A stretch of DNA of 27,448 bases from Pleurobrachia bachei (GCA_000695325.1 AVPN01000544.1:1-27448); one strand, 5' to 3'. Positions 1 to 11,048 are shown, numbered from the stretch's first letter. Notes: a model not told the origin generated them from the letters alone. Program-made: numbers and translations.

Positions 1-132
1 GGCTTGTTGAGTCAACAAGTAGTGACACACACATGGTCGGCTGACAACTCCTCAGGCTGGTGGTAGCTTGATGACATAGACATGGGGGTTCGCGCCAAGG
101 TAGTAGAATGGTGTTGAATTAAAAACGTGTAC

Positions 133-301
133 CTGTATCTGATCCTCTGAATATAAAAGTCCTCTCCTTCCCTGAATTTGTTACATTACTAGACGACTGC
201 ATAACTCTCCCGCACTCTGTCTCCACCCGGAACGTATAGCTCTCTTCTTCCGCCCACATAAACCGGGCACGTTGCACACTGTCTGAGTCGTAGAACCACA
301 A
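133..301 (-). CDS. Internal exon of an unidentified protein (partial gene)
   Basis: A 169-nt open exon bounded by consensus splice sites on the minus strand: a pyrimidine-rich acceptor ending CACAG before 301 and a CAG/GTACAC donor after 133. It starts in phase 0 and ends in phase 1. It encodes about 56 residues starting LWFYDSDSVQRARFMW and including EEESYTFRVETECG, a mixed charged and aromatic composition typical of a folded domain. I do not recognise the family. No partner exon was found upstream (higher coordinates), and downstream the window ends, so the gene probably continues to the left of the window. Splice-site quality and residue composition support a real exon; function is unknown. 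Confidence 0.5.
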
Positions 302-331
302 CTGTGAGGGGGAGAGAGACATGAGGGGGTT

Positions 332-435
332 ATAGGGACTGTGAGGGGGGATTGTGTGGCTGGTGTTATAGCTGTGAGGCGAGATAGGGACTGTGAGGGG
401 ATTGTGTGGCTGGGGTTATTATAGTTGTGAGGGAG
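332..435. repeat. Minisatellite, two copies of a ~52-bp unit
   Basis: Two adjacent imperfect copies (about 332-383 and 384-435), each starting ATAGGGACTGTGAGGGG and containing ATTGTGTGGCTGG. It lies just upstream of the 133-301 exon, in what would be its intron. Confidence 0.75.
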
Positions 436-676
436 AGACAGGGGTTAGATAGAGATTCCCACTGGAAAAGAAAGGTGGTAGGAGAAGTTATGTTGAATCC
501 CAGTCTTTCACTTTTTATAGCTCAAGCTGCACGCTGGCTGATATTCGTTCATTCACTCTGACAAAATAGTTCTCTCGAATCGAGAACCTATTTTTCGTTA
601 TCGAGAGCTTGGAGTGATTGAATATTCCGATTCGTATAATACAGGACAGTATGACACCACACAGAGTCAGACACGG

Positions 677-738
677 GCAGCTGTGTTTGTCCCTAATGAG
701 GCCCTCATTAGGCCCTCATTAGGGACAAACACAGCTGC
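677..738. repeat. Perfect 25-bp-arm hairpin
   Basis: Arms 677-701 and 714-738 are perfect inverted complements (GCAGCTGTGTTTGTCCC at the outer left end) around a 12-nt loop. The loop and the inner end of the right arm form a direct repeat of an 11-mer, GCCCTCATTAG. It could be a tiny MITE remnant or a structured RNA; no target-site duplication was identified. Confidence 0.8.
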
Positions 739-1095
739 AGCATTGGTTTAGATAGGGACTCCCATCTAAAGAGATCTCTCCATTTCATTGGAGTCACGTA
801 ATATCTGTTTCCGTCCTTTCGTCTTGATCAATTCCGGCTAAAAACACTGATCAATTTTTGAACACATGTGTGATCAGAGTCAGACTGCAGGTTGTCCATT
901 GTCTCCCTCTCTCTCCAAGTCTCTCTCTCACTCTCTCCCTTACTTCAAAAGTATCTCTCACACACACACACTATACTATACTGAGTGGCGGCGGCCAGTT
1001 CTATTATAAACCAGTACGTTGCTCGTATGATGCTTTACTATACCCCCAGCGAAGCTATACACCTCCCCTCACGATCTTCAGATCATACCTCACTA

Positions 1096-1122
1096 CTCTC
1101 TCTCTCTCTCTCTCTCTCTCTC
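1096..1122. repeat. (CT)n microsatellite
   Basis: An uninterrupted run of CT dinucleotides inside a wider pyrimidine-rich stretch. It creates spurious Ser/Leu-rich reading frames. Confidence 0.9.
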
Positions 1123-4074
1123 GTTCTCTCAGTCTCTGTGATAATTTTTTATATGAGTCGCATGACTACTAGTTTTAACTCACTTTAACTACCTAGACAC
1201 CAGGCGACATATTGAACAGTTGACTACCTCAAGCAGCAGATAGCATGGCAGTAGAGAGAAGTGGAGTACATTAAATTGATATTTTCTGTATGGAATTGAA
1301 CGGTAACAGATATTCGTTTTCCCCTTTTTATTTTGAGGAGTTCAATCGTCTCGTGTATTATCCCAACACCTTTCTCTCCCTGCCTTTGTTGAGTAACAAC
1401 TCTGACTAGGCCCTAGTATATTTCTGTAGAGTGATCGCTGTTCCCTCCAATTGGTTAGGTTGAGGCGTGGTGTGAGCTAGGTCTCCCTACAAATGGATTG
1501 CTTTCTGCCCCCTCTAGTAGTAGTAGTTGTACTTGTAGAATGTTGTTGTTTCTCAACAACCTAGCAGTTATTTCTATATTCTCACTGCTCAGAGATGTTT
1601 GTAATATCCTAATGAGATATATTTGAGATCTGTATAGGATATGAAACTATATTGCCTTGGTCGACCCTGTTTCCCCGAAAGGGTGTGGACAAAACAAAGA
1701 GAGTCAACCTTCTTTTTGTTACGTTTCCCAACCGCTGTGATTTGTTGAAGCTGTGATACTAATTAAATGCCTGACGCCCTGATTCCTACTTGTGGAGTCG
1801 GGGCAGAAGTTAGCTGCTTAGCGGCCACGCTTCTTAGGAGCAAACACAAAGGGGCACGACGAGCCCAAGGCCTTGAATGAGAGTGTGGGAGGTTTGGAGG
1901 TTTGGTTGAAATTATACATATCGAGATTTAACTTACGAATCTCCTGACATGTAGCTCGTCTTCAGTTCTGTCGGGAGTGAACTTCACTTCAAAATATGGT
2001 ATGGTGTTGTTACTAACTGCTGTTAACTGCGAGCAACTCGGGTCTGGGCACGAGTTGGTAACTCTGTTCCACACTACTGTAATGAGGGGGGAGAGGGAGG
2101 GTTTTATACAAAGTGATTAGTTAGGCCTAGGATTTTTGATCTCGGGACAAAATCTCAGCCAGAATGACTGTGAGAAAGAAGAACCACAGATTCAATACTG
2201 AAGAATATTTACCATGTGATAGATTAGGTCGGAGGAGAAAGAGAAATAGTAGAAATATCTCCGTCATCGCTTCATAGCTCTTGTTTTTGTACCTTGTTTC
2301 CCTATACATTTTGAAAAGAAGGTTAAACGCTTGAAGTGGTGAATAATACTAAGTCGATAAATTGTTAAGGTTCAAGAAACTAAGGCAAAGTAAAAGAAGT
2401 CTGGTCTCATGAACCGTGAACTGAATTGTTGAACTTAAAAGTTTCAAATTTGAGCAGTACCAGATGAAATGGATGAAGGTTACAGAACTGAACTTGAGAG
2501 TTTAATAGTACTAGCAGGCGTTGTTCCCCCTTACTCAATAAAGTAGGCGGTACTCTTAATAATGAGATAACAGAACGGCAGAACAGCCAATGACAATGAC
2601 ACATGTCTGACTGATGTCTGATGAGATTGTCCCAATTCAATTCAATGAGGCCACGCCGTCACTCTGAGACGATATGCGGAAATTAATTGGTCGTGTCGAT
2701 AGATAGAGAAAGAGATAGAGAGCGAGAGAGAGAGAGAGAAAGGCAGAAAATATATCGTATCCAGCACTGTTCCCATTCTCTTATTTTGGCTCTCTTGCCA
2801 AAGATTGGTCAAGATTTCGCAGATTGATTGAATTGGTAAAGATTCGTATCTTGATCCAATCCCAACTGGGACAACTGAAAGCTCAATTAATTAAGTGAAA
2901 TGAAGACATTGCGTCACAACAGCAAGGCAGATAGAGAGAGAAAGTATCATGGTAGTTTTACAGAATCGTGGAGGAACAAGCTTTTTGCGTTACATCATGT
3001 TATTTAGCAGTGCTTGTGCTAATTGATAGACATTAGCCGATATACTAGTGCTATCACTTCATACATCTGAGTATATCTTCCATGTATCTTTCTCTCTGTC
3101 TCTCTTTCTCTCTATCTATCTTTATAAAATTCATTAACGATACGTTTTGAAGATACTTGGAACTTACAAAGAAGATTTTCACGAAAATCAAATTGGAATG
3201 AAATTTTCAGAAATCAATAAATTGCTAGTAACAAATTTATGTCACGTGGTCGCATTTAAACACGCCTGTCTGAAGGAAAAGGATCGGTAATTAGAGAGAT
3301 GTACTGCCTGTCGTGGGTATATTGCGGTAGAAGAAACAAAAGTAATTATACAAGAACAGGATATTGAATTTTAGCTAATTATTTCTCCTTTTTTAGTTAG
3401 TTATGTATCAATGACATGTATATGATCGTGATTAATTAACGGTATCAGTATGGGTAAGGTGATACTACAGCTCTCTCGGGACTCGGCCGGACTATTATGA
3501 AAGTCAACACTGCACCTACTGCTGGATTCATCACCTATACTGACACAGGTGGCCTGGCGGTATTGCAAGACAGTTGTAATATACTATTTTGTATGGGATT
3601 GTACCAGATGTGTTACCTAAAAGTAAAATAATTTAGTACCCGAGAAAGCCAATAGTAAATAGTAGAAACATGACTCCGTCGATCACCTAGTATGTTCATT
3701 CTGTATAAATAATTTACTAGATGAGTTTCAGAATCATTCTTCACGACTTCACATGCTGCTACAAATACCATATGATGCCAGATCATGCGAGCAGCTGAGA
3801 GGGTGAATTGCAATGGTTCTGCAGATTCTGCTGGGTTTATTATATCTTCATGCCACTCATGTTTCGCTCATGTTTGACGAATGACGATCTTTGAATCTAC
3901 TCGAGTTGCTCAACGTAAACTATCGTATTTCGTTTTTAATGAAATTGCAATCCCTTGTAGCCTTTCTCGGAAATCAGAAACTTCTGATTTCTCTCGCATG
4001 TGATAGTTGCACTTTACTTGCAGTCTTCTGTCTAACCGCAGTATATATTATCCCTAAAACTATAAATTTGTCTC

Positions 4075-4143
4075 TTTCAGTTTCCCATTCTTTCAGTTTC
4101 CCATTCTTTCAGTTTCCCATTTTTCAGTTTCCCATTCTTTCAG
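4075..4143. repeat. Tandem array of a 16-bp unit
   Basis: About four copies of TTTCAGTTTCCCATTC, the third slightly shortened. Each unit contains a polypyrimidine-CAG that resembles a 3' splice site, but no exon follows. Confidence 0.85.
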
Positions 4144-4412
4144 TAGTTGAATGGTTGGCAATAGCAACAAGATTTCCATGTTGGATCGAATTGTATTGCT
4201 AGTAATGGCTCAGATAATTATCTACGTACTCTATAATAGCTGATTCTCTGATTCTCTGTATAATGCTGGATATTTAGAATTTGCTGTCTTCCTTTACTCA
4301 ACAAGACTTTCTTGGATCAGCTGGGTTTTCTAATTTGAATACAGCCAATTTATTGTATTCTGATCTGCCAAAAATAAATTATAGCTTTTATTCAAGTAAT
4401 GCATGACGATAT

Positions 4413-4523
4413 GTCTCCTTCTCTCTCTCACTTTCCCTCCCCCTTTCTCTCCCTCTCCCTCTCATCTCTCTCTCTCTCTCCCATCTCTCCCTCTCTCTCC
4501 CCCCTCTCTCTCCCTCTCTCTTG
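4413..4523. repeat. CT-rich low-complexity tract
   Basis: More than 100 bp of CTCTCC/CTCTCT sequence on the plus strand with no coding signal. Confidence 0.9.
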
Positions 4524-5319
4524 CTTGCTTTCTTGGCATGGGAATGATAAAACTACTTGATGTAAACCGAAGGGAGAGAGTTAGCATCATAACAGTCGCT
4601 TTAAAAACCACTTATCTCTCAAGCTGTTTTATAGAACTTCCATCTCAACTTCTATATCTTGTACATATAAGCTGAATTCCATGCCCCACTGCTGCAGCAG
4701 CAGCTTCCCTCTCCGTTTTGATTTGACAGTGCCACTTATAGACAGGCAGATGATACTGGTAACTATAACATTAACTAGGGGAGACCTTCCTAACTATGAC
4801 ACTAATTATATTGTGAAAGATCGTGATATAAAAACCTTATATGATGATAAATCGTGATCCTGCGGGTGGTTGATGATGATAAGTGATGATTTCCTTAATG
4901 GTTAGACTTAGCTCTGCATCTGGCCGTATACGAACTAAGTCTTCATGTCTCAGTCTGTAGAACTATATTTGATTTCTGCTTGGTTAAATAAAATAGATCT
5001 TAGGGGAGCAAGGGGCCAAGGGAAGTATGAGAATCCGAAAGTGAATCATAAGTTACAGTAGCTGATATGAGTTAGGTAGTAAAGTAAGAAAGAGAAGCAG
5101 ACATGGGAGAATAGATGAATCGAGATTGGCAAGACTTGTTGAGTAACAAGCCAAGACTACTTTTCTATAAAGTCGAACTTAACCTGAGGGCATGATATTA
5201 ATCCTATTTTTCTCCGGCCGTGATCTGCCATAACTAAGTTAGTTATAATTCTAGCCGACCCAACACACAGCGTGTTGTCAAGGTTACCTCATAAAATCAA
5301 AAAGAGGAAGCGAAGTGAG

Positions 5320-5350
5320 ACTGAGAGAGAGAGGGAGAGAGAGAGAGAGA

Positions 5351-5394
<44 letters not shown>
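5320..5394. repeat. (GA)n microsatellite
   Basis: About 75 bp of GA repeat with a few GGGA interruptions. It gives a false Arg-Glu-rich frame. Confidence 0.9.
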
Positions 5395-5397
<3 letters not shown>

Positions 5398-5704
5398 GGT
5401 GAAAGATTCATTATATTATGCGATTCCCTTTTTTGTATGACCGCTCCCGCTACCCTTTCGGCTCTTGTCCAGTCATGGTCATTCTGTTTTGCTTTGAAGT
5501 TTCATCTTACATCTGGTTATTTAGTTCTTTTGTTATTGTATCTAAAACTTAGTAAATATAATCATATCATGACAGGCAAAAAACACTCTAGCAACTTGCG
5601 CTGGGTTCACAACGACACAACATTCTGATTAAAAGCATACAAATGGGTAAACAGCAACAAAACAGTTTTATATGAAAGTGAAAAGTGTAAGCTCTTAGAT
5701 CAGA

Positions 5705-5748
5705 CACATTCAATAATTACTGTTAGCACATTCAATAATTACTGTTAT
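5705..5748. repeat. Tandem duplication of a 22-bp unit
   Basis: Two nearly identical adjacent copies starting CACATTCAATAATTACTGTT, at 5705-5726 and 5727-5748. Small and probably neutral. Confidence 0.85.
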
Positions 5749-6653
5749 AACTTTGTTAGCGTAACATCTTATTTATTTAAGTAACAACTGCAAGAACTCT
5801 CAGCATCAAACATTGTTTAATTTGCTTATCTATGATTTTAAGAGAGCGCCCCCCCTCCCCCTCCCCCATGCCACCCATAAAAAACATTACAAACAACTGT
5901 AACTACTACTGTACAAACATGTTACTAATAACAGCTGCAACGCTCTCTATCTCTCCTTCTTCCCCCTCTATCTCTCGCTTTAAGCTAAATTGCAAGTCAC
6001 TTTTGGGAGGGAAATATGTGCACTTACAGTGCAGCAGAAGGGCGCCTGTCATCAACAGAAAATATCTGGGCGTTGACAGAGAACATACAGAATTCAATAA
6101 ATCGGACCCGGGTTTACCAGGCAACGCCCTTTCCCCCGGTAAATCGGGGAGCGACAGTATATATCGAATATCAAAATAAATTTCGAACTATCAGTATCCG
6201 GTGTGTACTATAATGTCAGTATCCTTGAAAGATCGAAGCTCGTTTTTAATCTTCAGTTTCATCATCGATTATAATTTTAATTCGTGGTCATCTGTATTAT
6301 ATCTAATTTTCTTAAATCTCATATAATGACATGACTTTAGCTTGTTTCTCACGTTTGTACTTACTTTTCTGTAATCTATCTAACCACACATGATCCCTCT
6401 ATTATCTCACCGTTTTGATATTTTAAACACAGCTACAGTTTTTATTAAATTAACTCAGACGTACTGCAATTGTACAATTACATACCATCATACGGATATG
6501 GATCTAGTTCAATCAACATCATCAATTAAATTCCGCCCTCTCTGTGTTTCTATATCATATACAGACTCTATCCTCTTCTCTCTGTCTCTACAACATCTAC
6601 ATCTCTCCCTCTGCTGCATATTATAATCCCCATTTTACTTGCCTTGCTGCGCA

Positions 6654-6740
6654 GTCTGTCCATTCGCCGCTCTAACGCGAGCCCTTCGGCCTCGCGTTAG
6701 ATCGCACCGGGCCTTCGGCCCGGTGCGAGAGCTGACAGAC
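6654..6740. other. GC-rich compound hairpin (three-way-junction-like structure)
   Basis: Three nested complementary pairs occur in an otherwise AT-rich region. The outer stem is GTCTGTC (6654-6660) with GACAGAC (6734-6740). One inner hairpin has a 10-bp stem (6672-6681 with 6691-6700), the other an 11-bp perfect stem (6702-6712 with 6718-6728). Both inner loops carry CTTCG, i.e. UUCG-type tetraloops in RNA. A short GCT/AGC helper pair (6669-6671 with 6730-6732) can stack below them. The fold is symmetric on both strands, so orientation is not resolved. It lies 40 bp upstream of the 6780 exon acceptor. I see no hammerhead core and no tRNA signature. Confidence 0.6.
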
Positions 6741-6779
6741 GTGGAACATGTCAACATTTTACTCAACAACATTTTACAG

Positions 6780-8519
6780 CCATGTTTTCAAGGAAGGAGC
6801 TGAAGGAGACTTTACAAAACAAGGTGATGCAATAGGGATGCAGATTAAAAGGCAAGCATTGGCAGAGAGCGTATCAAGTGGAGTGGAAAACACTGCCAAC
6901 AAGTCAGGTAAATTTAGTCATTAGAAATGAGAGCCCTGATTTTTGGACTGACTTTGAGAGATCAGTAGACATGTAGCCGGCCTAGAGAGGAGCCAAGAGA
7001 CTCTCCGATGCTTCTACAAGTGAGATGTAATACTACAGCAGCGTATGCTAAAATGCACATACTATGCGACTCTATGCAGCATGGCACCATTCCCTCAGTG
7101 ACCCGTGACTCTAATACCTCAAGGTGTCCTTCACTGGAGGTATACAGCTGCATGTTAGTAGGGAATCCCATGCAGTAGCCAGTACCTGATCCCTCGTGAG
7201 GAGGCTATATACCTTCCCATTCACGTGCGGAGACTTTCCAAGTATAACTCGTGTGAAGGCCTCATTTTCTGTTGGTGCCAGCACTGCTGCATAGCCAGCT
7301 ACTGCAGCTGTGATCGGGAATCTCCAGCATAGAAAAAGCAGCTGTATATGCGATGGTGGTACCAACAGAGAAAGAACTGTAGAGCGAGAAAATGGTGCTT
7401 AGATTATGTAGATACTATTCCATCCATAGATGTGTCATGTGGATCGGGCATAAATACACAAAATTGAGATACTAACAGCTACACTAAACACATGCCGACT
7501 CAGTACCAGAAGTAGGCTGTTAAACGATATGTAGCCGATCAGCAGACACAAGGATAGTAACTTTAGTGATTTTAGGATGTGCTCTGCTGCAGCAGTGATT
7601 GGATATCTAACTACATATATCAAATGCAAATTAGAGAGCCGAGGAGAAAGGGGCAAAGTGCCTGAGACTATGAATTGTTGTTGCTACTCAACACCCGAGT
7701 TCAGAGTTAGAGGCATTTATAGCTGAAATCCACTTCCAGTCGCGTATAATGCGGTGTCACGTGTTAGTTGACCTCATCAGCCCATATTTGGTGAAAATTT
7801 TAGTCTCAAACTGGAAAGGAAAGTTTCTATAACACTCCGATGGTATATAAAGGGGAGTGAGGTAGTACTAGTAGGATTGCCCTTCGGGGCCGGCCGCTTC
7901 AGGAGTGGACCGAAACGCAACAACTGGCCTGTGGAGGCGTTCTAGGGGGGACGCAACAGCTTGGAGGCGTTCTAGAGGGGACGTAACAGCTTGGAGGCGT
8001 TCTAGGGGGGACGTAGCACTCAGCAGTGGGGGGTCTGCCGGCACTGGCGGAAAAACAAAAACCTCAAAAAACAGGGGAGAGTTCTCCCCAACCTTTTGGC
8101 AAAAATTGTTTCAAATTTTGGTCATAATCCTCCCCCAGGGTCACAATATGTGCTAACTCTATACACCTCCCTCTAGTCCTCTAACTCTATACACCTCCTT
8201 CTCCAGGTCCCACTAACTAGTAACTCTATACACCTCCTCTCATTAAGTCCTAACTCTACATCTCCCTCCAGGTCTCACTATCTCCACTAACTCTAAACAC
8301 CTCTCTCCCTACCCAGGTTTGAAGAAGATGCGAGATAACGAGGAGATAGAAACGATTCTCTGGGTTGTGTTCGCCATTCTTCTCGCTATTTTCACCTTCC
8401 TTGTCATAGTGGCCTGCTTAAAGTGGAGCCAGAAACACAAAAGGACAGTAGATGTAACAGCTCCTCATAAGGAGGTGGATACTAATGAACAAGAGAGGGT
8501 CACTATCAGGGGATGGTGA
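6780..8519 (+). CDS. 3' end of a single-pass membrane protein gene (two exons)
   Basis: Exon 6780-6907 follows a TTTTACAG acceptor and ends at a GTAAAT donor. Exon 8317-8519 follows a CTCCCTACCCAG acceptor and ends in TGA. Phases fit exactly: the first exon ends with one base of a Gly codon and the second supplies two. The joined 109-residue tail starts HVFKEGAEGDFTKQG, contains a hydrophobic span from ILWVVFAILLAIF to VIVACL (about 22 residues, a transmembrane helix), and ends with a basic then polar tail, SQKHKRTVDVTAP to TIRGW. That is the architecture of a type I membrane protein with a short cytoplasmic tail. The family is not recognised. The first usable codon needs two bases from an upstream exon not found here, so the 5' end is missing. 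The intron is 1.4 kb, unusually long for this window, and filled with minisatellites. Confidence 0.55.
7933..8013. repeat. Three copies of a 30-bp GC-rich tandem repeat
   Basis: Units at 7933, 7963 and 7993 share GGAGGCGTTCTAG and an ACG(C/T)A(A/G)C end. Because 30 is a multiple of three, the plus-strand frame reads as a ten-residue repeat, WRRSRGDVTA. No start context, splice sites or homology support a protein. Confidence 0.8.
8153..8316 (+). repeat. Minisatellite carrying repeated 3'-splice-like motifs
   Basis: About five degenerate copies of CTAACTCTATACACCTCC. Several end in pyrimidine-CCAG/GT (near 8205, 8272 and the true acceptor at 8315-8316). CTAAC resembles a branch-point consensus, so each unit looks like a branch point plus acceptor. 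The array leads directly into the terminal exon at 8317, and the left palindrome boundary (8248) lies inside it. Confidence 0.65.
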
Positions 8520-10527
8520 GAGAACTGATCAGTATTCAGATTAACACACGTGATATTGACCTTCTGTTAGGGCTGACTTAACAAGAAACTCAGGCAAGAT
8601 TTGGCCTCGTTGGCTGGTCCATCGAAAGACTCAAAAGCGGGAAACTACATGGAGAAACTGATTCAGTGAGTTCTCCAGCGGCTGTTAATTCCGTGTGTGT
8701 AATTGGTAAAGTCTCATTTTCCAATTGAGGCAAATCAACATGCGGGACAGTTGTTTTTTATATGCAACACACGTGTAGTATCTTGATGTGTGAAATTTTC
8801 AGTACCAATGTGTTGCTGTTTTTACTTCTAAAGAATTATGAAACGGAAATTGGGAGCTTTTGTCAGACTCATTACATACACTTTATGATACAGTAATTAG
8901 AAAAAGGGACATGCTATTTGATTTCGGACCAAAGTTATTTTGCTCTAAATCTAATAAGTTGACCATCGAATTCACAAAATGGCACCTTATTGTGAAATTG
9001 TCAAGGCAAGGTCCACATGAACTTGAGTAGTATGCTACAAGCGAGAGCGGAGAGTGTGCACGTGATGGAGTCGGTGTTCATATGCCTAATACAACATGCG
9101 AGATTCATTATATGGGTGTAGAAATGAAGGAGAGATTCATGAATTAATCATTCTTCCAGGAGGCAAAAATGGCACTTGCAAATTGAAGAGCTGTAACATA
9201 TGAGAACTACATCACTCTCGGTGAAGTTCCTAGTGAACTTTAAGTAGTGAGATATAACAGTAAGGCCAAGGGCCGTGCCAGTCTCTTGACCGATATGTTT
9301 GTGACACTGTCAGGCCACAGTTCTCGAGAGAAACGAGAAATTTTTTTGGAAGTGTCACATCTGTCAGAGCATTGGCCTGGCCCATTCTCGGAGAATGGGC
9401 CAGGCCAATGCTCTGACAGATGTGACACTTCCAAAAAAATTTCTCGTTTCTCTCGAGAACTGTGGCCTGACAGTGTCACAAACATATCGGTCAAGAGACT
9501 GGCACGGCCCTTGGCCTTACTGTTATATCTCACTACTTAAAGTTCACTAGGAACTTCACCGAGAGTGATGTAGTTCTCATATGTTACAGCTCTTCAATTT
9601 GCAAGTGCCATTTTTGCCTCCTGGAAGAATGATTAATTCATGAATCTCTCCTTCATTTCTACACCCATATAATGAATCTCGCATGTTGTATTAGGCATAT
9701 GAACACCGACTCCATCACGTGCACACTCTCCGCTCTCGCTTGTAGCATACTACTCAAGTTCATGTGGACCTTGCCTTGACAATTTCACAATAAGGTGCCA
9801 TTTTGTGAATTCGATGGTCAACTTATTAGATTTAGAGCAAAATAACTTTGGTCCGAAATCAAATAGCATGTCCCTTTTTCTAATTACTGTATCATAAAGT
9901 GTATGTAATGAGTCTGACAAAAGCTCCCAATTTCCGTTTCATAATTCTTTAGAAGTAAAAACAGCAACACATTGGTACTGAAAATTTCACACATCAAGAT
10001 ACTACACGTGTGTTGCATATAAAAAACAACTGTCCCGCATGTTGATTTGCCTCAATTGGAAAATGAGACTTTACCAATTACACACACGGAATTAACAGCC
10101 GCTGGAGAACTCACTGAATCAGTTTCTCCATGTAGTTTCCCGCTTTTGAGTCTTTCGATGGACCAGCCAACGAGGCCAAATCTTGCCTGAGTTTCTTGTT
10201 AAGTCAGCCCTAACAGAAGGTCAATATCACGTGTGTTAATCTGAATACTGATCAGTTCTCTCACCATCCCCTGATAGTGACCCTCTCTTGTTCATTAGTA
10301 TCCACCTCCTTATGAGGAGCTGTTACATCTACTGTCCTTTTGTGTTTCTGGCTCCACTTTAAGCAGGCCACTATGACAAGGAAGGTGAAAATAGCGAGAA
10401 GAATGGCGAACACAACCCAGAGAATCGTTTCTATCTCCTCGTTATCTCGCATCTTCTTCAAACCTGGGTAGGGAGAGAGGTGTTTAGAGTTAGTGGAGAT
10501 AGTGAGACCTGGAGGGAGATGTAGAGT

Positions 10528-10532
<5 letters not shown>
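8248..10532. repeat. 2,285-bp palindrome (1,142-bp arms, 1-bp spacer)
   Basis: The right arm (9391-10532) is the reverse complement of the left arm (8248-9389) about G9390; paired positions sum to 18780. I compared both ends, the centre and several internal blocks and saw no mismatch. Symmetry stops inside a minisatellite on the left and at a (GA)n tract on the right. The centre contains a nested CCCATTCTC/GAGAATGGG dyad. The arms carry the terminal exon of the membrane-protein gene and otherwise non-coding sequence. It may be a real recent inverted duplication or an assembly foldback. Confidence 0.9.
10261..10463 (-). pseudogene. Mirror copy of the membrane-protein terminal exon
   Basis: An exact inverted copy of 8317-8519 in the right palindrome arm, retaining the acceptor AG and the stop codon. 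It encodes the same transmembrane helix and tail. The upstream exon (6780-6907) lies outside the palindrome and is not duplicated, and upstream sequence on this strand is (GA)n. The copy therefore has no visible 5' partner and is probably not expressed as a full protein. If the palindrome is an assembly artefact, this exon does not exist. Confidence 0.75.
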
Positions 10533-10566
<34 letters not shown>

Positions 10567-10600
10567 GAGAGAGAGAGAGAGTGAGAAAGAGAGAGAGAGA
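10533..10600. repeat. (GA)n microsatellite at the palindrome edge
   Basis: About 70 bp of GA-rich repeat directly outside the right arm. It marks where palindromic symmetry ends. Confidence 0.85.
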
Positions 10601-10695
10601 TCTATACAAAGCACGTGTTCATTGTTTATAACCAGCCCACATGACAGCCCACTGGCCATGCAGTAGCCACGAAGTACAATTATAACCTTGTTGCT

Positions 10696-10790
10696 GGTAG
10701 TTCTGCATTTGACTATATAGAATTCATTACAGACAACTGGGAACTTCCCAGTTGTCTGTAATGAATTTTATGGTCAAATGCAGAACTACC
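10696..10790. repeat. Hairpin with ~46-bp arms
   Basis: GGTAGTTCTGCATTTGAC at the left end is mirrored at the right end, and the two arms meet at ACTGGGAA-C-TTCCCAGT (centre 10744). The arms differ by a 2-bp indel and a few substitutions, so this is an older inverted repeat than the large palindrome nearby. Confidence 0.85.
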
Positions 10791-11048
10791 GCCAGGGAAG
10801 TTGTTACAGTGAAATTATTACAGAGCTCTCCAGTCTCCATGTGCAGTTACAACCTCTTTCAGAACAACATGTCACATTTTAGACATGACACAGTTTTGCC
10901 CTGGTTTTGGAATCACACTGTTCTAACTGCAGTACTAAATCTGCTGTTATTGTCTATGCAGGGTATGGTATTTCAGTAGTAATTCCTGTGGTGGTAACTA
11001 CCGGGTAGATCAAATTATCAGCACTATTACCGGGTATAATATATATAT

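Larger units (their letters stand above)
739..6653. other. Gene-poor stretch with simple repeats
   Basis: About 5.9 kb with no reading frame I can support. It is AT-rich with frequent stops in all frames, punctuated by CT/GA microsatellites and short tandem repeats listed separately. A possible exon near 6028-6143 (plus) and a possible terminal exon near 1818-1873 (minus) were considered and not accepted. Confidence 0.6.
6908..8316 (+). other. Long intron of the membrane-protein gene
   Basis: A stretch with no supported gene. The minus strand between 7000 and 7660 has several open frames of mixed composition (e.g. PITAAVAGYAAVLAP near 7310), but no consistent exon chain or recognisable domain. 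The distal part holds the 30-bp tandem repeat (7933-8013) and a splice-site-containing minisatellite (8153-8316). Confidence 0.4.

Noticed and set aside
858-1188. Ser/Leu-rich reading frames
   Set aside because: Created by CT microsatellite sequence; low complexity and no gene context.
1818-1873. Possible terminal exon on the minus strand ending PFVFAPKKRGR
   Set aside because: Only about 18 codons, a weak acceptor, and no upstream exon found.
6028-6143. Possible exon on the plus strand (acceptor CTTACAG, donor GTAAAT) upstream of the membrane-protein gene
   Set aside because: None of its open frames ends in the phase required by the 6780 exon, and no homology was recognised.
6654-6740. tRNA or hammerhead ribozyme
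   Set aside because: No GGTTCRA-type T-loop, no anticodon arm, and no CTGANGA/GAAA hammerhead core.
7000-7660. Several open frames on the minus strand inside the 6908-8316 intron
   Set aside because: No consistent exon chain, start or recognisable domain; could be a decayed gene but cannot be supported.
7905-8156. Protein with a ten-residue WRRSRGDVTA repeat
   Set aside because: A translation of a 30-bp minisatellite inside an intron, with no independent coding evidence.
9340-9356. Sm-like AATTTTTTTGGA in the palindrome
   Set aside because: No snRNA-like hairpins or promoter element around it.
9240-9540. Identical 97-residue frames on both strands at the palindrome centre
   Set aside because: They are mirror images produced by the palindrome, with no splice context or recognisable domain.
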